Source: Opitutia bacterium
Lineage (GTDB): Bacteria > Verrucomicrobiota > Verrucomicrobiia > Opitutales > JABJCN01
Length of the DNA stretch: 40,016 bases
Assembly: GCA_018668635.1 (NCBI GenBank)
Contig: JABJCN010000156.1
Location: forward strand, 1-40,016
Direction of reading: 5' to 3'
A program made the translations under genes and the position numbers. The notes beneath the pieces are model-generated. The model worked only from the letters and a program-made list of their open reading frames with translations, was not told the DNA's origin and searched no databases. Shown here piece after piece: positions 16,643 to 27,400 of this stretch (positions are counted from its first letter, which is position 1; the number at the start of each line of letters is the position of its first letter).

Positions 16643-18310
16643 TCAAAGTGAGACTCCTCTTTTCCATGGCAGGAAATCATCCTGAGACATTTTATTTGTA
16701 CATGTTATATAATCACCACTAGCTGTATCTATACATAGGTTTAAAAGTTCAGATCCTAATTCATCAACAGTTTTATTTCCTGTAATTATAGATCCTGTAT
16801 TGAAGTCAATAATTTCGCTTAATGTATTCGATAGCTTATCATTTGTTGATACCTTAATAACTGGTGTTACAGGGTTTCCTGTAGGCGTTCCCAATCCTGT
16901 GGAAAAGAGAATCAAGTTAGCACCAGAACCTGCCATTGCGGTTGTGGATTCGAGATCATTACCCGGAGTGCAAAGCAGATTTAATCCCTTGGTATTGATG
17001 ACCTTTTCAGGATAATCCAGAACATCAACTATGGGAGATGTGCCACCCTTTCTTGCAGCTCCTGTAGATTTAATCGCATCTGTTATGAGGCCATCTCGAA
17101 TATTTCCGGGTGATGGGTTCATATCAAATCCCGATCCTACTGCTTCTGCCCTGGCAGCGTAATCTCTCATCAATTTAATAAACCGATCACCTATTTCTTT
17201 AGTAATACAGCGGTTTACCAAACTTTGTTCTGCACCACAAAGCTCAGGAAATTCCGAGAGGATTGCACCACCTCCCAGTGCAATCAGACGATCGGTGCAT
17301 GCACCAATTGCCGGGTTTGCAGAAATTCCCGAAAAGCCATCGGATGCACCACACTCAAGACCGATTAACAATTTGTTTAATGGTGCTGGTTTGCGCTCAC
17401 ATTCATTAGCTACCGAAAGATTTATTATGGTTTCCCGAATAGCACTTGTGATCATATCCATTTCCGAACCAAATTTCTGTTGTTCGTAGATCAGTAGTGG
17501 TTTGTCGAATTCGGGGTCTCGTTTGATCACCTCATCCTTGAGGATAGAGACCTCAGCATTTTCGCAACCCAGACTTAGAACCGTCGCACCGGCCACATTT
17601 GGGTGGGTGATATACCCTGCGAGAAGACCGCAAAGAGAGTTTGAGTCCTGTCGCGTCCCTCCACACCCTATATTGTGTGTTAGAAATTTGATTCCATCAA
17701 CATTTGGGAATGCACGATTAACATGAGGCGTTGACGACTTCAGTTTAGAGATTTCGAAATCGGCCAATTCCTCTTCTGATGCGCCATTACGGACCATTTC
17801 AGCTAGTTTCTTTGCGTAATCCTGGTATATAGTTGTCTTCTCATAACCCAGTGACTTGTTAAGAGAATCTCTAAGGACATGTATGTTTTTGTTTTCGCAA
17901 AATACCATTGGAACGAATATCCATGTATTCGCTGTGCCCACAGAACCATTACTTCGGTAAAACCCCTTAAACGTACGCCCTTGCCATGGTGATACATCCG
18001 GCTCATCCCAATGGTATCTTGAATCTGTTGATACAAATCCATCCGATTTATGCTTAATATTTGATCTGGAAAGAAGTCCTCCTGCAGGGATATTGCGGAT
18101 GACCTCGCCCACGGTAACGCCATACATCCTTACAACTTCACCTTTTTTGAGACCTGATATACTAAATTTTTGTTTGGCTGGGATAGGCTCTGAAACATGT
18201 ATTTTATTGCCATTCGCTAAGATATCCTTTCCGGGTACCAAGTCAGCTAGCGCCACATATACATTGTCTGATTGGTGTATCCTGAGAGCCTGATTATTGT
18301 TGTTATCCAT
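16643..18310 (-). CDS. UxaA/GarD-family sugar-acid dehydratase (altronate dehydratase-like)
   Basis: The product is an altronate/galactarate dehydratase-type protein of 555 residues from the ATG at 18310. The N-terminal SAF-like domain (about residues 10-100) includes VYVALADLVPG and VRMYGVTVGEVIRNIPAGG. The catalytic part follows: FKGFYRSNGSVGTANTWIFV, LTHNIGCGGTRQD, TVLSLGCENAEVS, IGLECGASDGFSGISANPAI and LLCTPGNDLESTTAMAGSGA, with cysteines suitable for an Fe or Fe-S site. An ATG at 18367 would add 19 residues ahead of the SAF domain. Known members act on D-altronate or D-galactarate. As first gene of this operon it may dehydrate L-fuconate in place of the usual enolase-family FucD; that is inference. 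Confidence 0.8.
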   Translation of the reverse strand: MDNNNNQALRIHQSDNVYVALADLVPGKDILANGNKIHVSEPIPAKQKFSISGLKKGEVVRMYGVTVGEVIRNIPAGGLLSRSNIKHKSDGFVSTDSRYHWDEPDVSPWQGRTFKGFYRSNGSVGTANTWIFVPMVFCENKNIHVLRDSLNKSLGYEKTTIYQDYAKKLAEMVRNGASEEELADFEISKLKSSTPHVNRAFPNVDGIKFLTHNIGCGGTRQDSNSLCGLLAGYITHPNVAGATVLSLGCENAEVSILKDEVIKRDPEFDKPLLIYEQQKFGSEMDMITSAIRETIINLSVANECERKPAPLNKLLIGLECGASDGFSGISANPAIGACTDRLIALGGGAILSEFPELCGAEQSLVNRCITKEIGDRFIKLMRDYAARAEAVGSGFDMNPSPGNIRDGLITDAIKSTGAARKGGTSPIVDVLDYPEKVINTKGLNLLCTPGNDLESTTAMAGSGANLILFSTGLGTPTGNPVTPVIKVSTNDKLSNTLSEIIDFNTGSIITGNKTVDELGSELLNLCIDTASGDYITCTNKMSQDDFLPWKRGVSL

Positions 18311-18444
18311 GTTTGTTGATTTTGATGGGAGGGGCATGGATAGTGAAACTCTGTCTGTAGGGTGCAATATGAAAATTTATCCATTAAATGTCGTCTTGTA
18401 TCATTATTTGTGAACTTGTCTTGACGGACATGATCGACTGTTTT

Positions 18445-18459
18445 TTGTGCATCGTACAA
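18445..18459. promoter_or_regulatory. Imperfect palindrome in the divergent promoter region
   Basis: TTGTGC, three bases, GTACAA forms an inverted repeat with one mismatched pair (half-sites TTGTGC and TTGTAC). It sits in the gap between the fucose-type operon on the minus strand and the quinone-oxidoreductase gene, and its last base is the first base of that gene's ATG. It could be a repressor operator for one or both directions. No regulator gene is in the window and no strong -35/-10 pair is seen, so this is a weak call. Confidence 0.25.
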
Positions 18460-19451
18460 TGAAATCTATAATCATTAATAAATTCGGAGGTCCGGAGGTT
18501 TTTACCATAGTTGATTCAGCCCCTCCAGTACCCGGCCCCGGCCAAGTATTGATCAGGGTTGAAGCCTCGAGTGTGAACCCTGTAGACACCAAGATACGCA
18601 GCGGTGCCTTGAAGGCAATAGCGCCTCCATTTCCAGCTATCCTACATGGTGATGTCGCAGGAGTAGTTGAGTCTGTTGGAGGAGATGTTGATGGATTTAG
18701 TCAAGGTGATCCCGTATATGCCTGCCCGGGTGGATTCAAGGATTTGCCCGGTGCCCTTGCAGAGTTCATGCTTGCCGACGCCAGACTCGTGGCCAAAAGA
18801 CCTGCGAACCTTGATCCCCGCCAGTGTGCGACACTCCCATTGGCTTCGATTACCGCATGGGATGCATTGCATGACCGTGGACAGGTCAGTAAAGGGATGA
18901 AGGTGCTTGTCCACGGTGGTTGTGGCGGGGTGGGGCACTTAGGCCTGCAATTGGCCAAGGCAGCTGGTGCGGAGGTCACGACAACTGTCTCCACATCACA
19001 AAAAGCGGATATCGCCCTGGACCTGGGGGCTGACCATGTGGTGTTATACCCTGAACGGGAGGTGGACGATTATGTGGGAGAATACACTGGTGGCGCTGGT
19101 TACGACCTTGTTTTTGACACGGTTGGGGACGCCAATCTCCAGAATTCCTTTGCGGCCATACGCCTGCATGGCACCGTGGTTTCAATTGCTGCACGTTCGG
19201 AGCAGGATCTTTCACCATTGCACATTCGTGGTGGTACGTTAAGTGTCACCTTTATGCTTCTTCCACTCATTACGGGCAAGGATCGTGAAAGGCATGGGGA
19301 GATTCTCTGTGAAGTCACTCAACTCGTGGAAGCCGGCAAGGTTCGGCCACTGCTGGATGAAAGCCGGTTCACAATGCTCGAGGTGGGTTCGGCCCATGCC
19401 AGGCTTGAAGCGGGACAGGCGATGGGAAAGGTGTCCCTCGCATGGGAATAG
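18459..19451 (+). CDS. Quinone oxidoreductase-like MDR protein (zinc-independent)
   Basis: The 330-residue protein has the medium-chain reductase/GroES-like fold of NADPH:quinone reductase. Seen: VEASSVNPVDTKIRSG, LHGDVAGVVESVGGDV, LPLASITAWDALHD, the cofactor motif VHGGCGGVGHLGLQLAKAAG, DLVFDTVGDANLQNSFAAI, and a C-terminal EVGSAHARLEAGQAMGKVSL. The zinc-binding cysteines of alcohol dehydrogenases are missing. I chose the ATG at 18459 (MKSIIINKFGGPEVFTI) over the GTG at 18447. It diverges from the sugar-acid operon and converges with the sulfatase gene with only 3 bp between their stops. Substrate is not known. Confidence 0.85.
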   Translation: MKSIIINKFGGPEVFTIVDSAPPVPGPGQVLIRVEASSVNPVDTKIRSGALKAIAPPFPAILHGDVAGVVESVGGDVDGFSQGDPVYACPGGFKDLPGALAEFMLADARLVAKRPANLDPRQCATLPLASITAWDALHDRGQVSKGMKVLVHGGCGGVGHLGLQLAKAAGAEVTTTVSTSQKADIALDLGADHVVLYPEREVDDYVGEYTGGAGYDLVFDTVGDANLQNSFAAIRLHGTVVSIAARSEQDLSPLHIRGGTLSVTFMLLPLITGKDRERHGEILCEVTQLVEAGKVRPLLDESRFTMLEVGSAHARLEAGQAMGKVSLAWE

Positions 19452-19454
19452 GAA

Positions 19455-20888
19455 TCAGAGTCGACCGGGTTGCCGGCGGCTGGTCTTTAGGTCGGCGTCA
19501 AATGCCCGCCCTAGCCCGACGAGCCTTTCGGTGACCTTGGTGTTCTGGTCCTTTACGTCTGTAGTCTCCCCTATATCGGTCTCCAGATCGAATAGTGACA
19601 GCCCGATCTTTGCCTGTGAATACTTGGTGGGAATGCCACCCTTGCCCCCGGGGCGTCCGGCCATGGTGCGGTAGTTGTGTGGGAAATGTAGTTTCCATTT
19701 GCCGGAGCGGACTGCTTGGAGCTGATTGCCGTAATAGAAATAGTACGCTTCATGGGGAGATTTGGCACTATCATTGGTGAATAGAGGCCAAACATTCTTC
19801 CCGTCAATCCTGTTGACGGGAAGCTTTGCATCAATCATACGGGCAATTGTGGGCAGAATATCAATGGTCATGGCAGGTTCACTGCATACAGAGCCTGCAG
19901 GTATGGTCCCGGGCATCCATGCCAGTGTGGATTCGCGGCAACCGCCATCAAACATGGTTCCCTTTCCCTCACGCAAAGGGCTTGCAGAACCCGCATGATC
20001 GCCGTAATTGAGCCACGGACCGTTGTCCGATGTGAAAAGAACAAGGGTGTGCTTGTCCAGCTTGAGCCGCCGCAGGGTGCCGAGTATCTGCCCCACCGAC
20101 CAGTCCACCTCCATCATGACATCTCCAAAGAGGCCTGCACCACTCTTTCCCTTGAACTTTTTGGAAACGTAGAGCGGGACGTGAACCATACTGTGTGGAA
20201 CGTAGAGAAAGAAAGGTTTATCCTGGTTTGTCTCGATAAACGAGACTGCATGCTCGGTGTACTGGGTGGTTAATTGTTCCTGATCCCTGCCGGTTACAGT
20301 GCCATTAACTGTTTTGTTCCCGTCAATGAGCGGTAGATTGGGCCATTTCTTGAGTCTCTCCTTCATCGGTAGGTGAAGCACACCCGGGTGATAGGGCCAC
20401 ATGTCGTTGGAGTAGGGGAGTCCAAAGTATTCGTCAAAGCCGTGCTGCATGGGTAGAAACTTCTTGTGGTGTCCAAGGTGCCACTTGCCATAGCAGGCCG
20501 TTGCGTAACCTTTTTGGCGACATATCTCGGCAATAGTTATCTCATTTTGATTGAGCCCATGTGTGGATTTGGGACCGAGTGCACCAAGTATTCCGATTCT
20601 CACATTATAACATCCCGTTAGCAGCCCGGCTCTTGACGCTGAGCAAACCGCCTGAGTCACATAAAAATCTGTGAACTTGCGGCCTTCACGAGCCATTTGA
20701 TCGAGATTTGGTGTAGGGTAGTCCTTGGCTCCAAATGGTCCAATGTCAGCATACCCCATGTCATCCATGAAGATAATTACTATATTCGGTGTTGATTTCC
20801 TGTCCTTTAGTCTGGACCCATGTCCTGAGATTGAGGCAATGATAAAACAGGATAGGAATATCAGGAGTGACTTCATTGGGGATGTCAT
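19455..20888 (-). CDS. Secreted formylglycine-dependent sulfatase (arylsulfatase family)
   Basis: The 477-residue product hydrolyses sulfate esters. An N-terminal signal peptide is visible (MKSLLIFLSCFIIASISG, from the second ATG at 20876), followed by the metal-site strand NIVIIFMDDMGYADIG. The key motif AVCSASRAGLLTG fits C-x-[PA]-x-R, whose Cys is oxidised to formylglycine. YGKWHLGHHKKF, HSMVHVPLYVS and LFTSDNGPWLNYGDH supply further active-site residues. Length and order fit type I (arylsulfatase A-like) enzymes. Substrate is unknown, but a neighbouring fucose catabolic operon suggests sulfated fucose-containing glycans. It is transcribed toward the oxidoreductase gene. Confidence 0.9.
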   Translation of the reverse strand: MTSPMKSLLIFLSCFIIASISGHGSRLKDRKSTPNIVIIFMDDMGYADIGPFGAKDYPTPNLDQMAREGRKFTDFYVTQAVCSASRAGLLTGCYNVRIGILGALGPKSTHGLNQNEITIAEICRQKGYATACYGKWHLGHHKKFLPMQHGFDEYFGLPYSNDMWPYHPGVLHLPMKERLKKWPNLPLIDGNKTVNGTVTGRDQEQLTTQYTEHAVSFIETNQDKPFFLYVPHSMVHVPLYVSKKFKGKSGAGLFGDVMMEVDWSVGQILGTLRRLKLDKHTLVLFTSDNGPWLNYGDHAGSASPLREGKGTMFDGGCRESTLAWMPGTIPAGSVCSEPAMTIDILPTIARMIDAKLPVNRIDGKNVWPLFTNDSAKSPHEAYYFYYGNQLQAVRSGKWKLHFPHNYRTMAGRPGGKGGIPTKYSQAKIGLSLFDLETDIGETTDVKDQNTKVTERLVGLGRAFDADLKTSRRQPGRL

Positions 20889-21402
20889 GGCTATTGTAAT
20901 TTGAAAGGAAGGAGATGCTCCCTAAATATGAATTGGCAAGATGAAATCCTCAAATAATTCACCAATAAAATTTTTGTCTGGAAACGATGTTCGTTAAAAA
21001 GGGCTTGCGATCATTCACTAAATCACCCATTGTTTATCAGCATCAAATTCCCCATCCCCACTTACATTCATCCTCAGTAATCCTGTCTTTTTGTCGCTTT
21101 TTCAAAAAAAACCAAAATTTTTCCGTAACATTTGGGTTTTTTTGGCTAATACCTGTCGAACCTGTTTTGTGTGCGCACCACAATATCTCCCTTTTATCAC
21201 GTGATAGAGCCGCGGCTCATTGCATTGCTATAGCTACATTGCATCCTTCCCACCCAACCCATTCCAAACTTGTAGGCACATGCCTGCCTGGGGACTGTTT
21301 TATCAGGTTCACACCCTTGGCCATCTCAATAAAGGAACGGATTTAGAAGGAACCCAGAACATCCCTACAACTCTCAGTTCATCCACATACACAAACCGTA
21401 TA
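20889..21402. other. 514-bp non-coding leader of the giant gene
   Basis: This gap lies between the divergently transcribed sulfatase gene and the giant gene. I see no convincing gene, tRNA or terminator. A 119-codon plus-strand frame at 20987-21346 has unlikely composition and is rejected. The giant gene's frame is open upstream to a stop at 21202, so an alternative ATG at 21280 lies within this stretch. Promoters for both genes are presumably here, but no clear -35/-10 pair stands out. Confidence 0.5.
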
Positions 21403-24400
21403 ATGAAAATGCAAACCAACGACACCCGATCGAACAACCTGAAGCAAAATACCCTTGGCGGGGTGGCTCGCAGGATCCTCACCGGTATCGGAATCGCCTC
21501 CGGGCACAGCGTCGGTTTTGCCAAAAAAGTGCTAACAAATTTCACGGGTGGATTGTGTCTACACGTCTCGATGCTGATAACCGGCGTTGTCGCATTCTCT
21601 CTTTCCATGGCCCAACCGATCATGGCCGCTGACTTCTATATTAATGATGCCACACCGAAACTTTGGCTGGATGCGGGCGTCGGTGTTTCGGGAGGCACAT
21701 GGACCGACCAATCAGGGAGTGACAACAATGCTACCAAGAAGGGTTCGCCCACGGTGGTGGCGAACGCATTGAATGGTAAACCAGTGATGAGATACAGCGG
21801 TGCCAGTGGCGAATACCACGACTTCACAAACATGAATAACGTACGAACCGCGTTCTGGGTGTTGAAAACTAAAGATGGTGGTGGATTCAGTTCATTGTTG
21901 GGCGATAACAATCAATACCACTTTCATCCTGATGGAAACTTGTTCTGGTCATCTGCTCACACAAACGCGAACGTTAAGAACGGCTCCCTGAGACAAAATG
22001 GCGTATCCAAAACTGGTCACACCGACAAAAAGCCAGACGCTTATGCAGTCCTCTCATTTCGCACCGCAGGCAATGTCGAAGTATCTAATTTCTTCAGTGA
22101 CCGTGGTATCGGTGGTCGGAATTTCAAAGGTGACTTGGCAGAACTTGCTATTTTTGACGTTGCACTGACTGACGCACAAATCGCTAAAATTGAAGGTAGC
22201 CTTGCCTGGAAGTATGGACTGCAGGGTGATCTTGCCGCGGATCACGCATGGAAGTCCACCGACCCGGCCGTGCCTGCCTGGGCAGTTGCAACTCTATCAG
22301 TTGCCAACGGCAACAAGGCAAAACCAACAGTTACATTGGAATGGACCGCTTCGGTCTCCGGCTTTACGGCAGATGATATTTCTGCAACCAACGCCACAAT
22401 CAGCAACTTCCGCGTTCTAGGTTCAAAGAAGCAGTCTTTTGTAATCACACCCAATGCTGCGGAAACAGAGGTGACTATTTCAATGGATGCAGGAAAATTT
22501 ACTATTGGAGGTAAGGACAATTTGGCATTTTCCAGCAAGTATAATTATACAAGGGGCGTTACCCGACAAGGTGACTTGTCTGCTTGGTTTAAATTCGATG
22601 AGGCCAGCGGAGCCTCCACTTCAAGCTCCGTATATGCGCCTGGTTTACTCGAAGGCACCTTGAGTGGGAACATGTCTTTTTCCCCTAATCCCGGTAATTT
22701 AGGCGTGAAACAAGAACCATATGCCGCCCGTGCCGGTGGCAATGGTAAAGCACCTTGGGCCGGTAATCTAACTATCGTCTACACCGGTCAAATATATGAC
22801 GCGGACGGTAAGATGTCCTTCTATGAGAACATCGATGACAAGACTTGGCTAAAAGTGAACAATCAGGTGCTCCTTGATGATGCAGGATGGAATAATGCGA
22901 CAGTTGGACAGACTAATTTTGGTCAAGGCGGTTGGTTTGATTTTGAGGTACGATTTTCCAATGGAGGTGGTGGAGCCGGTGAAGTTGGTGGAATGGGCTT
23001 CGGTTGGGATGAAACCGGTGCTGCCGCCACCAACAACAAAGCGTTATTTACCTATCCTGTTAACAGCTCAAGCAAGACCATCTTCCGGTCGGGACTTGCT
23101 GCTGCTCTTACGGATTCCTCTTTTGCTGAGGGAAAATTTGGTTCTGCGGTCGAAATCACATCCAATACCGCTCGCGTGCAAATTGCAGGCAATGGTGTTG
23201 ATCTTGGTGCCGAATGGACAATTTCTAGCTGGTATAAGCAATTATATCCTGCAAGTGCATGGCGCACACTGGCTCGTGGTAAATCCACTGACCATACGAT
23301 TATGGGACACTCCTCATCGAATAAGGTTGGTGTTTATATAAATGGCAATGGAGATTGGCAAGATTCAGGTGGGGCTCTCACGCCAGCAGCAGACACATCT
23401 AGTTGGCATCATATCGCCGGGGTTGGATCGGGTGGTAAAACCAAGATTTATGTTGATGGTGTTCTCGTTGGGACATCAAATAGACAGTCAACATCGGACG
23501 TTTATTCGATAGGCAACTATCAGGGGGGGGGGCAGCGATTTGCCAAATATATTGATGATTTCCGCATATACAACGTCGCATTGAGTGATGCTGAGATCAG
23601 CACTATTTATGGTAATGGGGAAGGTGACTTCGGCCCGATCACTGATATATCTGTTGCCGGAGGACTTGATACTACCGTATTTCCGGTAGCAGTAACAGTT
23701 GATTTTAAAGAAAATGGTGCAGCTCTAAATGTTATTGGGTTTGAGGAATCAGACATTGTTGTCAACGGTGGAACGATTAAGGATTTCACCAAAGTTAATG
23801 ACTCCCAGTACACCTTAAACATTTATCCTGAAGATGTACCGTCAAGTATCACGGTATCCATACCTGCTGGTGCTGCTTTATCCCCCGGTGAAGAACCTAC
23901 AGGAGCAAGTTCTGCCAATATTAATTTCAGTACAGAGAAAGCCCTCAAGTATTCCTCTGTTTCCGTCAATAAGGGTTTTAATGCGGGAGCAGTGGGTGCG
24001 CTTTCTGATGAATACATCCCGAAAGGACACAATAAAGGTGACTCATGGAATAGTGGTAAATATGTTGCCGTAAATTCTGATAATTCCGAATGGACCTTCG
24101 AATTTGATAAAGACTATTCATTTTCAAAAGTACGCCTTGATTACCAAGAGTGGAATGGCACTACGCAGTATAACCAGATAACTGTTTCATCCAGTCTGGA
24201 CGGTGCCGCCTGGGAGCAGGTGGGACCACTTGTAAATAGCCGTGCTGGATTACAGCGCTTGCCTCTCACTATGGATATTGATCTCGGTGGTGCAAGCGGT
24301 CGTTACATAAAGTTGCATTTCAAGAAAATGTCCGGTTCATGGGGGGTTATGATGGGAGAGGTGCGTTTCTGGGCCAGTGGGGGTCCCACCATATCCGGTG

Positions 24401-27400
24401 GCAGTCGGGTACAGCACTACGCCAATAAATCCAAGGCTTTTTCTGCTGATATACAAGCAGGTGGCGCCACTCAGTTCGCCTCCAAAGGACTTCCGTCATG
24501 GCTGACACTCAACAATACCACCGGTAACCTCTCCGGTACCGCTCCTGACAAGTTTGTTGGCACCTTCCAGCCCGATGTCTATGAAGGACTTGAAATGTGG
24601 CTTAATGCCGACGAGGCTCCCGGTGGGCAGGGTGACACGGTTTTCAAATGGCAGGATGATTCCGGAAGTGGAAACCATGCTGACAATGTTCAAGGTAATC
24701 CAACTATCGAGACGGATGCACTCAATGGACACAGGGTTATATCATTTGACGGTGTAGATGACCTGCTTTGGACCAGCCGAAATTTTGATGACCTTGGTAG
24801 TGGGTACACACTTTTCAGTGTTGCCAGGTACAAGGGCGCCCCGCAGGCACGACTTATTTCATCAAAGACCCAGAATTGGCTCTGGGGTTTCTGGAACAAC
24901 AGGATCAATCAGTGGCATCCCAACGGCTGGGTATCCAACCACGGCGGAACCGACACCAACTGGCACCTCCACAGCGGACACATCACCAATGCCGGTGACC
25001 CGGTTGCCAACTTCTGGGTGGACGGTAATCACAAGGGCAACAATTCCAAGGGTTCCAATAACTCCGCCTACAAGCCGGGGAAGATGGCATTCGGTGGCGT
25101 CTGGAACAACACTGGTGAGATGTCCAACGGGCAGGTGGCTGAGGTCATCCTTTACAACCGGGTCCTTAACGATACCGAGCGCAAGATGGTTGAAGCCTAC
25201 CTCTCCCAGAAGTATGACATGACGCATCCAAGCAAGTCCATTGACACCGCCATCGACAACTATCCCTTCAAGTTTAAGATTCTCGCTGGTAACGCAGATG
25301 GCACAGACGCAAAGGAGTTTCGGGTGTCCCTGATAGATCTTCCAGCCATTCAGGCACTTGATGCCACCTTGCCGGGCCTGTATTCAGGTACAACAAACGG
25401 AAAAGTCACTTCAACTGGAAATGACAAGGCCAATGTTAAGGTTTATTTTGGACCAGCAGATGGTGAGGATAACACATCGAACTGGCAACGCTCCTCTACT
25501 GTAGGAGAGTACACTGAGGCCACAGATATCAGCCAGATTATCAAGGGACTGCAACTCGATACTAAAAATTACTATCGATACCTAATAACTAACAGGGGTG
25601 GTTTCCCTGTCTGGTCAGAAACCAAAAGTTTCAATACAATTGGCGGTTTGGAAAAGCCACAATTTGATGATCCCATCGTCAGTGAACTGAAGTATACTGC
25701 AGCTGTTCTCAACATTAACATAACTGAAACCGGTGGGGAGGAACCCCAGGTCGTTCTATATTGGGGCAATGAAGATGCTGGCACAGATGCCTTTACATGG
25801 GATAATGCGATTGATCTAGGTGCCCGCGGCAAGGGTGCCTTTACTGCTGAGATTCAAGGTATCGCCGCCCCCAGCATATATTTTGCACGAGTTGCTGCCA
25901 CCAATCCTGCTGGCACGGTGTGGTCCACTTATGCCACCACGTTTACCCCGGGGGCTCCCCCATATGTACAGGGTAACTCTCTCGAGCTTTACTACGACTT
26001 CAATGACGGCAGTGGCGATGTTGCCAAGGACACCAGTGGCAAGGGCCGCGATGGTTCCATCAAGAATGGTGCCAAGTTTGTCGACGGAAAATTTGACAAG
26101 GCACTTGACTTTGCCAATCCCAACAAGGGATCCAATGATGTATCCGGCCTTTGGGTTGAAGCACCTGGATTCACCATGGGTGGTGGACCAATGGCTGTTT
26201 CAGTGTGGGTCAACTATGATGAGTTCCGTAACTGGAGCCGTATCATCGACTTCGCAAAATCTGCCGGACAAGACAATATCATTCTTGCCAATCGTGGGTC
26301 TGGTTCAGAGGGCTACTGGGGCATTCGCAAATCCGGAGCTTCGATAGAACTGCGCCAAGGTAATTTCTGGGAGAAAAACAAATGGTTGCATGTCGTCGGC
26401 ACCCAGGACAGCGACAACAAGATGCGCCTTTATAAGAATGGTGTTAAAATCAAGGAGGTTAATGGACTTGATCCAGCCTCCACTTTTCGTGTCGGCAACC
26501 GCATCGGCCGATCTCACTGGAACGATTCCTACTTCGACGGTCAAATGGACGAACTCCGTATTTATTCCACGGGCCTTAGTCAGGATGATGTGAATGCCAT
26601 TTATGGCGGAGGTAACGGGGAAACCCCGGTCACTGCTCCGGTTATTACCAGTGCTGTCACTAAAAGCGGCGAAGTCAAAAAAGATTTCCTTTATATCCTG
26701 ACCACAGATACCCCGAATGTGGTTTTCGGTGCCTATAACCTCCCTCCTGGCCTGTCCATTAGCGGTGCCAAGATTTCAGGCAAGCCCTTGGTCGGTGGAA
26801 CATACAGTGTTACACTCACTGCCTCCACTTCGGCGGTAACCGGCACTAAGATTCTGACCGTTACAATTCCGGCCTCTCCGGCACTTGTTCGGGCTCTTCC
26901 TGCCACCAATGTTTTAGCCTCCACGGCCCGGGTTAACGGTGAGGTAGTAGAAACCGGTGGAGACAACCCAACTGTTACGTTATATTTCGGGGCAACCGAT
27001 GCCAATGATGATGTAGATGGCTGGAATCTTAACAAAGCCATGGGGGTCAAGAGTAAGGAGGGTTTTAATGTAGATCTTGACAGCCTTTTCCTGAACAAAA
27101 CATATTTCTATCGCTTCAAAACAACTAATTCAGCTGGAGATAGCTGGAGTACAGTACAGAGCTTCACTACGTTGGATCATGTTCTTAAGCCTGTTTTAGG
27201 TGCAGATATGTCCGCTACTGATATCACTGGTAGTCGAGTTACATTGAATGGATCATTAATTTCTGCCGGAGGAGGGGATACTATTGTTAAAATTCACTGG
27301 GGTGACAAAGATCCCGGAGCAACTGTCACTGGTTGGGACCATTCCTTGTCACTTGGAAATCTTGTGCCAGGTAAATTCAGCTGGGACATTGATGAAGGGT

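Noticed and set aside
20987-21346. A 119-codon plus-strand frame in the gap before the giant gene
   Set aside because: Composition is His/Ser/Pro/Phe-rich with no domain or signal pattern, no ribosome binding site is seen, and it overlaps the open upstream extension of the giant frame in another frame.
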